A stretch of DNA of 64,000 nt from Candidatus Allofournierella merdigallinarum (GCA_019117205.1 DXAC01000052.1:1-64000); one strand, 5' to 3'. Numbered from the stretch's first letter, positions 26,563-35,654 are shown. Numbers and translations are program-made. Notes: a model not told the origin generated them from the letters alone.

Positions 26563-27045
26563 TCAAAACTCCCCTTTCAGTGTGTTTTTCAGCAGTGCCC
26601 GGCCCCGGGCCAGCTGGCTGAGCACGGTGTTCTGGTTGAGGTCCAGCAGCTTTGCGATCTCACCGGTGGAATAGCCCTGTATGTAGTGGAGATAGATCAC
26701 CTGCCGGTATTTCATCGGCAGGTCCCCCACCGCTTTCATCACTTCGCTCTCGGCGGGGGTAAAGGGCACGCTGAGGCCCTCGTCCAGCGCGTCGGTGCGG
26801 CGCTGCCAGGCGCTGCGGAAGTGGCTTTTGCACCGGTTGATGGCGCAGCGAAGCAGCCACGCCTGCTGATGCGCGGGGCTCTCGAAGGCGGGATCCTTTT
26901 TGAGCAGGGTGAGGAAGACCTCCTGGGAGATATCCTCGGCGTCCTGCATATTCTTCACAAGGCCAAAGGCTGTACGCAGCACCAGCGGGCCGTAGTACTC
27001 CAGTGCCTGTTCCGCGGTGAGCACCTTGTCTGCCACCCCGTTCAT
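26563..27045 (-). CDS. ECF-type RNA polymerase sigma factor
   Basis: 160 aa. Region 2 (LRTAFGLVKNMQDAEDISQEVFLTLL) and region 4 (LPMKYRQVIYLHYIQGYSTGEIAKLLDLNQNTVLSQLARGR) are clear; region 3 is absent, as in ECF factors. ATG gives MNGVADK with a GGGGGCG purine-rich sequence upstream. First gene of a two-gene operon with its probable anti-sigma factor. Confidence 0.93.
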   Translation of the reverse strand: MNGVADKVLTAEQALEYYGPLVLRTAFGLVKNMQDAEDISQEVFLTLLKKDPAFESPAHQQAWLLRCAINRCKSHFRSAWQRRTDALDEGLSVPFTPAESEVMKAVGDLPMKYRQVIYLHYIQGYSTGEIAKLLDLNQNTVLSQLARGRALLKNTLKGEF

Positions 27046-27133
27046 GCCCCGCGCCCCCTTCCGTCTTTTATACTTTTGTTCTGGGCCTATTATTGCACAC
27101 CGGCGAAAAAAAAGCAAAGGCCCGCCGCCGGGC

Positions 27134-27180
27134 AAAAAGCCGGGGGCGCGGCGGCCTCTTCGGCCTGCCGCACCCCCGGC
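27134..27180 (-). terminator. Terminator of the two-component operon
   Basis: On the minus strand a long GC-rich stem (GCCGGGGG...CCCCCGGC, few mismatches) is followed by TTTTT. Confidence 0.8.
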
Positions 27181-27190
27181 GCGCTGCTGC

Positions 27191-28747
27191 TTATTTCTTT
27201 TCCGCCGGTTTTTCCGCCCCGGCCAGCGGGGCCTCGAACCAGAAGATGGTGCCCTTGCCCAGAGTGCTGTTCACCCCGAAGCGGAAGCCGTGCCCCCGCA
27301 GGATGGCCTTGGTGATGGACAGACCCAGCCCGGTGCCCACCTTGCCCGCGTCCGAGCGGCTGCGGTAGTACCGGTCGAAGATATAGGGCAGGTCCTCGGG
27401 GGCGATGCCCGCGCCGTGGTCCTCCACCTCCACCCGGGCGCAGCCCGCTTTGGGGATCACCCGCAGGAAGAACAGCCCGTCCTGGCCCACGTGGTGCATG
27501 GCGTTGCCCAAAAGGTTGTGGAGCACCCGCTCCATCATGGCCGGGTCGGCGTTGACGATGCAGGGGGTGTCCGCCTGCAATTCCAGCCGGCAGCCGTTTT
27601 GGACGCACACCGCCTCGTACCGCTGGGCCACCTCCTCGCAGAGCTGGCTCAGATCGAACCGCACCCGCCGGGGCTGCTCGGTGCCGCTGGACACCTTGGA
27701 CAGCTCCATCACGCTGTTCACCAGGCCGGACAGCCGGTCGGTCTCGTCCACGATCACGTTGAGCTGGTCGGTGCGTTTGACGGCGTCCTCGCCGGTGAGG
27801 TCCCGCACCGTCTCGGCGTAGCCCTTGATCAGGGTGAGGGGGGTGCGCAGGTCGTGGCTCACGTTGGCCAGCAGCTCCCGCTGGAGCTGGGCCGAGCGGG
27901 CCACCTGGTCCGCCATGTAGTTGAACTCGTCCGCCAGCCGGCCGATCTCGTCCGACTGGGGCACGTCCACCCGCACCGAGTAGTCCCCGTCCGCCATCTT
28001 CTTGGCGGCGGCGGACAGCTGGCTCAGCGGCCGGGCGAGCCAGCGGCTGAGCAGCCAGGAGGTGAGCACCGCCAGCACCATCAGGCAGATGAAGATACCG
28101 GGCATCAGCTGGCCCTGCACCACCGCCGCCTCGCTGACCCGGGTGAGGGTGGTGGAGATGATCACGGAATAGCTGCCCCACTCGCCATTTTGGGCCAGCT
28201 TGCCCACCACCATCTGCTGGGCGCCGCTGGTGGTGCCCACGATCTGGCTCACCGAGCCGTTTTTCATCACCGCCTGGCGAAAGGCGGTGATGGTGTCGCT
28301 GTCCCGCCGGGTGATGATCTTGCCGCCGAACAAGTCTCCCGAGGACTCGTGGAGCAGGCAGGGATAGACGTTCTCGCTGCTGGCCACGTGGCGCAGGGTG
28401 GAGTCGGCGATGTCCACACAGCAGTTGCGGAAATCCAGCCTGCCGTCCTGGGCGGCCTCGTCCACCCCGGCCCAGAAGTCCTCGTTCTTCACCGCCTCGG
28501 AAAAGGTGAACGCCCGGTAGCTCACCGGCGCGTCACAGGCTTCGATCATGGCCACCAGAGCGTCCACCTGGGTGTTCAGGTAGTTGTAGATGTGCCGGTT
28601 GTACAGGGGCTGGATCAGCTGGCCGGTGATGAACCACACCAGCGAGAGCATCAGCGCCACCACGGCGCAGAGCACCAGCATCAGCCGCCAGCGCAGGCTG
28701 AAAAAGCCCGGGCGCCCGGGCCGGGCCTTGTGTTTTGTGTCGGTCAT
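27191..28747 (-). CDS. Sensor histidine kinase
   Basis: 518 aa. Membrane helices near 22-44 and 216-235 enclose an extracytoplasmic sensor domain of about 170 residues containing several Cys; then HAMP (about 236-288), HisKA with phospho-acceptor His298 in NVSHDLRTPLT, and HATPase_c with the N box (LHNLLGNAMHH), DHGAGI and GTGLGLSI. Its ATG is directly after the regulator stop (TAAATG), so the pair is co-translated. Confidence 0.95.
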   Translation of the reverse strand: MTDTKHKARPGRPGFFSLRWRLMLVLCAVVALMLSLVWFITGQLIQPLYNRHIYNYLNTQVDALVAMIEACDAPVSYRAFTFSEAVKNEDFWAGVDEAAQDGRLDFRNCCVDIADSTLRHVASSENVYPCLLHESSGDLFGGKIITRRDSDTITAFRQAVMKNGSVSQIVGTTSGAQQMVVGKLAQNGEWGSYSVIISTTLTRVSEAAVVQGQLMPGIFICLMVLAVLTSWLLSRWLARPLSQLSAAAKKMADGDYSVRVDVPQSDEIGRLADEFNYMADQVARSAQLQRELLANVSHDLRTPLTLIKGYAETVRDLTGEDAVKRTDQLNVIVDETDRLSGLVNSVMELSKVSSGTEQPRRVRFDLSQLCEEVAQRYEAVCVQNGCRLELQADTPCIVNADPAMMERVLHNLLGNAMHHVGQDGLFFLRVIPKAGCARVEVEDHGAGIAPEDLPYIFDRYYRSRSDAGKVGTGLGLSITKAILRGHGFRFGVNSTLGKGTIFWFEAPLAGAEKPAEKK

Positions 28748-29434
28748 TTACTTCACCGCATCCGGATCAAATTTGTAGCCGATGCCCCACACGGTGACGA
28801 TGGCGTCCCGGTAGCGGCCCAGGTGGCTGCGGAGCATCTTGATGTGGGTGTCCACCGTGCGGTCCTCGCCGAAATAGTCGTAGTTCCACACCTTTTGCAA
28901 AATGCGCTCCCGGCTCAGGGCGATGCCCCGGTTTGCCGCCAGGAACACCAGCAGGTCGAACTCCTTGGGGGTGAGGCTGGCCTCCTGGCCGTCCACCTTT
29001 ACGCTGTGGCTGGCCTGGTCCACCACCAGGCCCCCAAAGGTGTACACGCTGCCCGGGGTCTCGGTGCGGGGCAGGGTGCGCCCCAGCACCGCCTTGACCC
29101 GGGCCACCAGCTCCCGGGGGCTGAACGGCTTGACCACGTAGTCGTCCGCCCCGCCCTCCAGGCCCGCCAGCTTGTCGTACTCCTCGCCCCGGGCGGTGAG
29201 CATGATCACCGGGGTGGCGATCTTGCGGCTGCGCATCTCCTTTAAGCAGGTCATACCGTCCACAAAGGGCATCATGATGTCCAGGATCACCAGGTCCACG
29301 TCCCCGGCGGACAGGGCGGCCAGCGCCGCGCCGCCGTCCCCCGCCTCCTCGCAGGAAAAGCCGTCGTGCTCCAGGTGGGCGCGGATCAGTTCCCGGATGC
29401 GGGGCTCGTCGTCCACGATGAGAATTTTTGCCAT
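28748..29434 (-). CDS. OmpR/PhoB-type response regulator
   Basis: 228 aa. Receiver domain with the acidic pocket in VDDEP and phospho-acceptor Asp52 (LVILDIMMP), Lys in VVKPFSP, then a winged-helix DNA-binding domain (LTPKEFDLLVFLAANRG, DRTVDTHIKMLRSHLG). The ATG at 29434, preceded by GGAGGAGAG, gives the conserved MAKILIVDDE; an upstream in-frame extension is not conserved. Partner of the adjacent kinase; the signal is unknown. Confidence 0.96.
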   Translation of the reverse strand: MAKILIVDDEPRIRELIRAHLEHDGFSCEEAGDGGAALAALSAGDVDLVILDIMMPFVDGMTCLKEMRSRKIATPVIMLTARGEEYDKLAGLEGGADDYVVKPFSPRELVARVKAVLGRTLPRTETPGSVYTFGGLVVDQASHSVKVDGQEASLTPKEFDLLVFLAANRGIALSRERILQKVWNYDYFGEDRTVDTHIKMLRSHLGRYRDAIVTVWGIGYKFDPDAVK

Positions 29435-29621
29435 GGTGCTCTCCTCCCTTGCCGTACGTCGTGTCTCTTTTATCATCATAGCGGGTGAATGTGGCGAAAG
29501 TGTGAAACAGCGGCCGGTTTTGCCGTTTTTTCGTTGACGGCGCCAGGCGCGCAGGGTACAATAGGGGCAGTTCACTCTGCCGGGGCCCGCCGGGCCCGGT
29601 TTTTCAAGGAGATGTCCCGCC

Positions 29622-30446
29622 ATGCCCATCGTGTTGCTCATCGTCGCCGGCGTTCTTGCGCTGCTGGCCCTGTTTTTGCTGCTGCCCGCCCGGCCCGCCC
29701 CCGGCCAGGCGGCCCCCTTTGCCGGCCGCTGCTACGCCCACCGGGGGCTGCACAGCCCCGACAAGTCCATCCCGGAGAACAGCCTTGCCGCCTTTGACGC
29801 CGCCGCCGCGGCCGGCTACGGCATGGAGCTGGACGTGCAGCTCTCGAAAGACGGCCAGGTGGTGGTGTTCCACGACGACACGCTGGACCGGGTCACCGGC
29901 GTTCACGGCCGGGTGGACGCCTTCGACTGGGCGGAATTGAAAGAGATGCCCCTGTGCGGCACCGGGCACCACATGCCCCTTTTCACCGAGGTGCTGGCCA
30001 CGGTGGCGGGGCGCACGCCGTTGATCGTGGAGCTGAAAAGCGGCCCCCGCAACAAGGAGCTGTGTCAAAAGACGCTGGCGCTGCTGCGAAACTACCCGGG
30101 CGATTTTTGCGTGGAGAGCTTCGACCCCACCATCGTGGCCTGGTTCCGCCGCAACGCGCCGGACATCCTGCGGGGCCAGCTTTCCGACAGCTGCGCCTCC
30201 TTTCGCAAGGACGGCGACAGCCTCCTTGGCGCTTTTGTGCTGAGCAGGTGCCTGGGCAACTTCCTGGCCCGGCCCCAGTTCATCGCCTGGGGCCCGGACC
30301 CGAAAAACGCGGCGGTGCGCTTTGTGGAGGGCTTTGGGCCCATGCGGGTGTTCTGGACGGCCCGCCCGGGCATGGACCACGAGGCCCTGACGCGCCAGTA
30401 TGACGGGGTCATCTTTGAACATTATGCCCCGCCCGCCCGCTATTGA
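29622..30446 (+). CDS. Membrane-anchored glycerophosphodiester phosphodiesterase
   Basis: 274 aa. An N-terminal membrane anchor (about 3-22) is followed by the GDPD TIM barrel: YAHRGLH, the metal-binding Glu/Asp in MELDVQ, FHDDTLDRVTG, and the Glu/Lys of IVELKSG. Hydrolyses glycerophosphodiesters, probably at the membrane. CAAGGAG precedes the ATG. Divergent from the two-component operon. Confidence 0.92.
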   Translation: MPIVLLIVAGVLALLALFLLLPARPAPGQAAPFAGRCYAHRGLHSPDKSIPENSLAAFDAAAAAGYGMELDVQLSKDGQVVVFHDDTLDRVTGVHGRVDAFDWAELKEMPLCGTGHHMPLFTEVLATVAGRTPLIVELKSGPRNKELCQKTLALLRNYPGDFCVESFDPTIVAWFRRNAPDILRGQLSDSCASFRKDGDSLLGAFVLSRCLGNFLARPQFIAWGPDPKNAAVRFVEGFGPMRVFWTARPGMDHEALTRQYDGVIFEHYAPPARY

Positions 30447-30462
30447 CCCGCCAAAACAGCTT

Positions 30463-30497
30463 CGCCCGCCCCGGCATCTGCCGGGGCGGGCGTTTTT
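30463..30497. terminator. Terminator after GDPD
   Basis: A 14-bp perfect stem (30463-30476 with 30479-30492) then TTTTT, shared with the converging coaX gene. Confidence 0.88.
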
Positions 30498-31264
30498 CAT
30501 TCCTTTCCGCCGGCCCGGCGGTAGCAGCGCCAGAGGCCCTCGAAGAGCAGGTCCGGCGCGAGGCTGGGCTTGGTGGCGCAATAGGGGGCCACCAGGGGAG
30601 CCAGCCCGCCGGTGAGGATCAGGCTGGGCGCGCCCTCGGCCGGGTCCATTTCGGCGGCCATGCGGCGGAACATGCCGTCCACCAGGCAGGCGGCCCCGTA
30701 GATGACGCCGCTCTGCATACTCTCGGCGGTGGTGGTGCCGATGGCGGGGCCCGGCGGCTCGAAAGCGATGGAGCGCAGGTGGCTGGCCCGGCTCACCAGG
30801 GCGTCCAGCCCCAGGGCCACCCCCGGCGCGATGGCCACCCCCAGCACGTCCCCCGCCTTGTTCTGGGCGCAGAACGTGGTGGCGGTGCCCAGGTCCGCCA
30901 CGATGGCGGGCATGGCAAAGCGGGCCAGCGCCCCCTCGGCCCCGGCCATCATGTCCGCGCCGATGGCGTCCCGGGTGAGCACCCGGAAGCCGATGTTCTC
31001 CGGCCCCAGCACCACCGGCTCGCAGCCGGTGACGGCCCGCAGGGCGGCGGACACCGGCCCGGTGAGGGGCGGCACCACGCTGGACAAAGCGCACCCGCTC
31101 CATTCTTTCACGGCAAAGGGCTTCAGCGCCTCTGCCAGGGCGGCGGTGTAGCGCGCCTCGCTCCAGCCGCGGTCGGTGGGGAGCTGGCCGGCGCAGACGG
31201 CCTTTCCCCCCTGCCAGCCGGCCAGGCTCAACCGGGTGTTGCCCATGTCCACAAGCAGTACCAT
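30497..31264 (-). CDS. coaX: Type III pantothenate kinase
   Basis: First step of coenzyme A synthesis, 255 aa. The ASKHA ATP-binding motif DMGNT is at residues 6-10, the pantothenate-region motif is GADMMAG, and the second phosphate motif is ADLGTATTF. The ATG has AAGGAGG upstream. Type III enzymes need a monovalent cation and are not feedback-inhibited by CoA. Confidence 0.95.
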   Translation of the reverse strand: MVLLVDMGNTRLSLAGWQGGKAVCAGQLPTDRGWSEARYTAALAEALKPFAVKEWSGCALSSVVPPLTGPVSAALRAVTGCEPVVLGPENIGFRVLTRDAIGADMMAGAEGALARFAMPAIVADLGTATTFCAQNKAGDVLGVAIAPGVALGLDALVSRASHLRSIAFEPPGPAIGTTTAESMQSGVIYGAACLVDGMFRRMAAEMDPAEGAPSLILTGGLAPLVAPYCATKPSLAPDLLFEGLWRCYRRAGGKE

Positions 31265-31397
31265 CCGCGCTCCTCCTTATTTTGAAGATGGGTCAGTTTC
31301 AGTATACCCCGCCCGGCGGCGGGATGCAAGAATAAAGCGGCAGGGGGCGGAATAGGTATAAACAGGAGTTCCCACGACAAACGAGGAGGGTACAGAT

Positions 31398-32075
31398 ATG
31401 TTTGTGTTGACATTCGGCAAAAACGGCCTGCGGAGGCTGGGGGCCGTGGCGGTGTGCGGCGTGGCGCTGGCGGGCGCGGTGTTCGCCGCGGGCACCTTTT
31501 TCTTTTCCGAAGAGGAGGCCGCCGCCACCGCCGCCCAGCCCACCGACCCCACCGCCATGAAGATCGAGGGCACCGACGACATCCAGACCTTTTTCAAGGC
31601 CTACGGTCTGGAGGTGGACCTGGCCACCGCCACGGTGGATAAGGTGAAGATCCCGAAAAAGTGGGACGAGAGCTTCTCCGCATTCAACACGGTGGTAAAG
31701 GAGAGCGGCCTGGACCTGGACAAATACAAGAACAAGACGGTGGAGAAGTGGCTGGCCCTGTGCCCCGCCCGCAGCGCCGGGGAGGAGCAGGTGTACGGGG
31801 TGCTGCTGGTGTACAAGGAGGAGCCGGTGGGGGCCTATCTGCTGGCAAAGCCCAGCGGCGAGGTCACCGGCCTGGTCACCGCCGCCACCACCGCCGCCCC
31901 GCTGACCGATGAGGCCGCCGCCGAGACGGCCGCCGGCTTTGGGGAGGAGGCCGCCGAGACCGCCGCGCCGGCCCAGGAGGCAGCCGCCGAGGCCAACGCC
32001 CCGCTGGCCGACGAGACGGTGGAGACCGGCGGCGAGATCAGCCTGGAGGACGCGGGCGCGATGCCCATTGAATAA
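31398..32075 (+). CDS. DUF4830-like secreted or membrane-anchored protein
   Basis: 225 aa. N-terminal membrane segment/uncleaved signal (about 12-34), a low-complexity Ala/Thr stretch, then a globular domain (about 50-155) with IPKKWDESFSAFNTVVKESG, DLDKYKNKTVEKW and VYGVLLVYKEEPVGAYL, which I recognise as DUF4830. The C-terminal 60 residues are Ala/Glu/Thr-rich and probably disordered. Function unknown. Strong GAGGAGGG ahead of the ATG. Confidence 0.78.
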   Translation: MFVLTFGKNGLRRLGAVAVCGVALAGAVFAAGTFFFSEEEAAATAAQPTDPTAMKIEGTDDIQTFFKAYGLEVDLATATVDKVKIPKKWDESFSAFNTVVKESGLDLDKYKNKTVEKWLALCPARSAGEEQVYGVLLVYKEEPVGAYLLAKPSGEVTGLVTAATTAAPLTDEAAAETAAGFGEEAAETAAPAQEAAAEANAPLADETVETGGEISLEDAGAMPIE

Positions 32076-32125
32076 GGCCGGCAGACTGCTTTTGTCGATA
32101 AACCTCTCGGGAGAGCAAAAATAAA

Positions 32126-32160
32126 GTCGGGATCCACGGGCGTGTACCGGGGATCCCGAC
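32126..32160. repeat. Hairpin 1 of an intergenic hairpin cluster
   Basis: GTCGGGATCC (32126-32135) pairs perfectly with GGATCCCGAC (32151-32160) around a 15-base loop. Confidence 0.65.
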
Positions 32161-32170
32161 ACCTTGACAG

Positions 32171-32221
32171 AAAAAACCGACCGTTTTCGTGTGCGTAGTG
32201 CGCGAAAGCGGTCGGTTTTTT
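32171..32221. terminator. Bidirectional terminator after DUF4830 gene
   Basis: 19-base arms (32171-32189 with 32203-32221) with one mismatch, starting with six A and ending with six T, around a 13-base loop. Confidence 0.85.
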
Positions 32222-32258
32222 GCCGGAAAGGGGCACTGGGGGAAACCAATAAGCATCC

Positions 32259-32353
32259 CCCGCGCATCGCGCGGGTGGTGCGTTTGGTGTCCCTCAGGAG
32301 GCTGTCGAACTTTTTCGACAGCCTCGGAGCGCCCCGGGCGTGCCCGGGGCGCT
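32259..32353. repeat. Hairpins 3-5 of the intergenic cluster
   Basis: CCCGCGC/GCGCGGG (32259-32265 with 32269-32275); a perfect 12-bp stem GAGGCTGTCGAA/TTCGACAGCCTC (32298-32309 with 32314-32325); and a perfect 12-bp stem AGCGCCCCGGGC/GCCCGGGGCGCT (32328-32339 with 32342-32353) followed by GCTTTT. No gene was found in 32076-32379. Confidence 0.75.
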
Positions 32354-32379
32354 GCTTTTGTGGTTGGGGGCGGCGTGTC

Positions 32380-33789
32380 TCACGGCTGGGCGTCCCAGCC
32401 GGCGATCTTGCGGCCCATGAGCACCCCCATGACGCTGGCCATCATCAGGCCGCGGGTCCAGCCGCAGGAGTCGCCCAGGCAGTGGAGGCCTTTCACGTTG
32501 GTGACCAGGTCCTCGTCCATCTTCACCTTGTTGGAGTAGAACTTCAGCTCCGGGCTGTACAGCAGCGTCTCGTCGCTGGCAAAGCCCGGCACCACTTGGT
32601 CCAGCATCTGGATAAAGGCGATGATGTTGGTCATGGCCCGGTAGGGCATGGCGGCGGTGATGTCGCCGGCCACCGCGTCCACCAGGGTGGGGCGCACGTT
32701 GCTCTGGCTCAGCTCCTTGGCCCAGGTGCGCTTGCCGTCCAGGATGTCGCCGTAGCGCTGCACCAGGATGTGGCCGGCGCCCAGCATGTTGGTGAGCTCG
32801 CCCACCTTTTGGGCGTACTCGATGGGCTGGTTGAAAGGCTCGGTGAAGTTGTGGCTGCACAAAATGGCCAGGTTGGTGTTGTTGCTCTTGGTCTCCTTGT
32901 AGCTGTGGCCGTTGACCACCGCCAGGTCGTTGTCGTAGTTCTCCTGGCTGACAAAGCCGCCGGGGTTCTGGCAGAATGTCCGCACCTTGTTTTTAAAGGG
33001 CTTGGGGTAGCCGATGAGCTTGGACTCATACAGCACCTTGTTCACCTTTTCCATCACCTCGTTGCGCACCTCCACCCGCACGCCGATGTCCACGGTGCCG
33101 GGCTTGTGGGCGATGCCGTGCTGGGCGCACAGCCGCTCCAGCCAGTCGGCGCCCCGGCGGCCGGTGGCCACCACCGTGCGGCGGGCCGGGATCTCCTCCT
33201 CGGCGCCGCCCTTTGCCGGGCGCACTTTCACGCCCCGGCAGACGTCGTTCTCGATGAGCAGGTCCACGCACTCGGTGTCAAAGCGCAGCTCCACCCCGGC
33301 GTCCGCCAGGTGTTTTTGCAGTGCCAGGTACAGGTCCTGGGCCTTTTCGGTGCCCAGGTGGCGGATGGGGCAGTCCACCAGCTTGAGGCCGGCCTTGATG
33401 GCGTTCTTGCGGATCTCCCGGATCTCCTCGCCGTCGTAGATGCCCTCCACATGGGGGTCGGCGCCGAACTCCAGGTAGATGGAGTCGGTGTAATCGATGA
33501 GGCTCTGGGCAAACTCCTCGCCGATGAGGCTGGGCAGCTCGCCCCCCACCTCGTAGCACAGGCTGAGCTTGCCGTCGGAGAAAGCGCCCGCGCCGGAAAA
33601 GCCGGTGGTGATGTGGCAGTAGGGCTTGCAGTTCATGCAGCGGCCGGTCTCCGCCTTGGGGCAGTGGCGCTTTTCCACCGGCCGGCCCTTTTCCACGATG
33701 ACGATGTTCTGTTTTTTGCCCTTGCGGAGCAGCTCCAGCGCGGTGAAGATGCCGGCGGGGCCGGCGCCCACGATGACCAGGTCGTACAT
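32380..33789 (-). CDS. FAD-dependent oxidoreductase (YtfP/BaiN-like uncharacterised dehydrogenase)
   Basis: 469 aa. N-terminal FAD-binding motif VIVGAGPAGIFTALEL, then a Cys-containing insert (CPKAETGRCMNCKPYC) and the FSGAGAFSDGKL segment typical of this bacterial family; the second FAD contact is near the C-terminus (GLHCLGDSCGWTRGLMMA). Substrate unknown. The four Cys of the insert could bind metal or take part in redox. ATG 33789 is 10 bases after GGAGG; TTG 33795 is possible. Confidence 0.88.
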   Translation of the reverse strand: MYDLVIVGAGPAGIFTALELLRKGKKQNIVIVEKGRPVEKRHCPKAETGRCMNCKPYCHITTGFSGAGAFSDGKLSLCYEVGGELPSLIGEEFAQSLIDYTDSIYLEFGADPHVEGIYDGEEIREIRKNAIKAGLKLVDCPIRHLGTEKAQDLYLALQKHLADAGVELRFDTECVDLLIENDVCRGVKVRPAKGGAEEEIPARRTVVATGRRGADWLERLCAQHGIAHKPGTVDIGVRVEVRNEVMEKVNKVLYESKLIGYPKPFKNKVRTFCQNPGGFVSQENYDNDLAVVNGHSYKETKSNNTNLAILCSHNFTEPFNQPIEYAQKVGELTNMLGAGHILVQRYGDILDGKRTWAKELSQSNVRPTLVDAVAGDITAAMPYRAMTNIIAFIQMLDQVVPGFASDETLLYSPELKFYSNKVKMDEDLVTNVKGLHCLGDSCGWTRGLMMASVMGVLMGRKIAGWDAQP

Positions 33790-33841
33790 TTCCAAATGAC
33801 CTCCCGTTTCTCTTTGCCCGTTGTTTCCTGATGCTTTTCAC

Positions 33842-33882
33842 GCGAAAAGACCCCCGCCGGCGGACGCCGGCAGGGGTCTTGC
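33842..33882 (-). terminator. Terminator of the S66 peptidase transcript
   Basis: AAGACCCC...GGGGTCTT arms enclosing a CGCCGGC/GCCGGC core; TTTT follows on the minus strand. Confidence 0.78.
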
Positions 33883-33925
33883 TTTGCCTTATCCCTTTTA
33901 TTATTAGCATAAAGTCATACTTTTG

Positions 33926-34975
33926 TCAACAGGGAATTTCCGGCAGAGGCGCCCCGAACGTGATGGTCTGCCCCGCCGCGTCCACCCGGGCCGGCACCCC
34001 AAGGGGCAGGATGCACCGGGGCAGGGCGTGGCCCACGCTCACCTGTGCCAGGATGGGCAGGGCGGCGTCGTCCGCCGCCGCCACCAGCCGCCGGTGGTAT
34101 TCCTCCAGGTACACATTGTCCATGGGGCGGCCGAAGAGCACGCCGTTCACCGCCTTGAACACCCCCGCCTGCTTCAGAAAGCCCAGGGCGCGGCTGAACT
34201 TTTCCGGCGACATTTTTTCCTCGCTGGTCTCCAGCAGCAGGATACGGCCCCGCCAACCCGCCGCGTCGGGGAACAGGCCGTATTTTCGGCACACCGCCGG
34301 CATGTCGGCGTAGCGCCCGCCGTCGAAGAAGTCATAGAGGGTGTCCAGGCAGCCGCCCAGGATCCTGCCGGAAAAAACCGGCGGCCCCTGCAGCAGTTTC
34401 CAGCCGCCGGCGGGGTGGGCGGGCAGCGGCCTGCCCAGCTGCCCGGGGCCGTAGTCGGCGCGGCCCTCGTACCAGACGTCGCTGGGCCGCACCTGCCGGA
34501 TGGTCCCGGTGCGGAGCAGCTCCTCGAAATACCGCCGGGTGTAGGGCAGCATCTCCTTGTCCAGCTCGCAGACATCGGGCAGAAAGGCCTGGCCGTAAAA
34601 GCTGCACAGGCCCGCCTTGTGGAGCATCAGGTGGTTGACGGTGGTGTCGGAAAAGCCCAGGAAAGGCTTTTGGCAGGCGACCTTTTCCAGCTGGTTTTCC
34701 CCGAACAGATAGGGCGCCAGCCGGTAGGTGTCGTCGCCGCCCAGCGCGCAGAGGATAAGGTTGATCTCCGGGTCGCGGAACGCCTCCAGCAGGTCGGCGG
34801 CCCGCTCTTCCGGGTGGGCTTTCAGGTGGTCGATGCCCTCAAGGGCATGGGGCAGGAACTTCACCCGCAGGCCGTAGTGTTCCAGCCGGCGCACCCCCAG
34901 CTCCAGCTCGTGGCGGACAAAGTCCTCCCCCAGCGTGCCGGCGGAGAGGCTGACCACCCCCACCGTTTTGATCAT
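33926..34975 (-). CDS. S66 family peptidase (LD-carboxypeptidase / MccF-like)
   Basis: 349 aa. The nucleophile is Ser109 in GFSDTT; the downstream Glu (LLLETSEE) and His (VSVGHALPR) complete the Ser-Glu-His triad. Family members trim peptidoglycan stem peptides or inactivate microcin C-type compounds; the length fits the MccF-like branch slightly better. Cytoplasmic, no signal peptide. GAGGAGGG precedes the ATG. Confidence 0.9.
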   Translation of the reverse strand: MIKTVGVVSLSAGTLGEDFVRHELELGVRRLEHYGLRVKFLPHALEGIDHLKAHPEERAADLLEAFRDPEINLILCALGGDDTYRLAPYLFGENQLEKVACQKPFLGFSDTTVNHLMLHKAGLCSFYGQAFLPDVCELDKEMLPYTRRYFEELLRTGTIRQVRPSDVWYEGRADYGPGQLGRPLPAHPAGGWKLLQGPPVFSGRILGGCLDTLYDFFDGGRYADMPAVCRKYGLFPDAAGWRGRILLLETSEEKMSPEKFSRALGFLKQAGVFKAVNGVLFGRPMDNVYLEEYHRRLVAAADDAALPILAQVSVGHALPRCILPLGVPARVDAAGQTITFGAPLPEIPC

Positions 34976-35000
34976 GGCTCATCCCTCCTCTTTATAAGAT

Positions 35001-35030
35001 CGTTCCCCGCCGCGAACGCGGCGGGGAACG
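35001..35030. terminator. Intergenic hairpin between kinase-like gene and S66 peptidase
   Basis: A perfect 14-bp stem (35001-35014 with 35017-35030) around AA. The minus-strand side lacks a good T-run, so it may be only a weak terminator or an mRNA-stabilising element. Confidence 0.6.
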
Positions 35031-35039
35031 GCGGTCTTT

Positions 35040-35630
35040 TTATCCCTCGGCTGCCCGCAGGATCAGCTCGGCGCACAACTGCTGCCCCAGGGCCGCGTTG
35101 AGGCACAGGTCGTAGTGGCCCGCCTCCCCCCAGCGGTATTCGGTGTAGTAGTTGTAGTAGGCGGCGCGGCGGCGGTCCTCCCGCTCCAGCAGGGCGTTGG
35201 CCGTTCTCTCGTCCGCTTCGGGGGGGATCGAGCCGTCCTTTTTCGCCCACTCCCGGCGCCAGGCCTGGGGCGCGTGGAGGAAGACGCTGAGCACGTCCGC
35301 CCGCTCCCGCAGGACATAGTCGCCGCAGCGGCCCACGATGACGCAGGGGCCCTTGTCCGCCAGGCCCCGGATGATCTGGCTTTGCAGCACGAACACCTGG
35401 TCGCTCAGGGGCAGCTCGCCCCCCATGGTGTACAGGCTGTACAGCAGGCTGCCGGTGCGCCGCTTCTCGCTGGCGGCGATGGCCTCCTCCGACAGGCCGC
35501 TCTCCTTGGCGGCCAGGGTGATGAGCTCCTTGTCGTACATGGGCACCCCCAGCCGCCCGGCCACCGCCCGGGCGATGTCCAGGCCGCCGGTGCAGTACTC
35601 CCGTCCGATGGTGATCACGCCGTATTTCAT
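35040..35630 (-). CDS. Cytidylate kinase-like family protein
   Basis: 196 aa. Starts VITIGREYCTGGLDIARAVA, the glycine-rich loop of the cytidylate-kinase-like family (usually SREYGSGG), and contains CVIVGRCGDYVL and the DLCLNAALG tail segment typical of the family. Nucleotide phosphorylation is likely but the substrate is unproven. AAAGGGGG precedes the ATG; it lies 24 bases downstream of the C39-like gene and is probably co-transcribed. Confidence 0.86.
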   Translation of the reverse strand: MKYGVITIGREYCTGGLDIARAVAGRLGVPMYDKELITLAAKESGLSEEAIAASEKRRTGSLLYSLYTMGGELPLSDQVFVLQSQIIRGLADKGPCVIVGRCGDYVLRERADVLSVFLHAPQAWRREWAKKDGSIPPEADERTANALLEREDRRRAAYYNYYTEYRWGEAGHYDLCLNAALGQQLCAELILRAAEG

Positions 35631-35654
35631 GACAAAGCCCCCTTTTCGTTCGGT

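Noticed and set aside
27017..29245. 742-residue open frame on the plus strand across the two-component genes
   Set aside because: It is antisense to a histidine kinase and response regulator with full motifs. Its translation is rich in His, Gly, Val and Gln with no domain, a typical shadow frame in GC-rich DNA. The same holds for long frames opposite secA, the C39-like gene and the atp genes.
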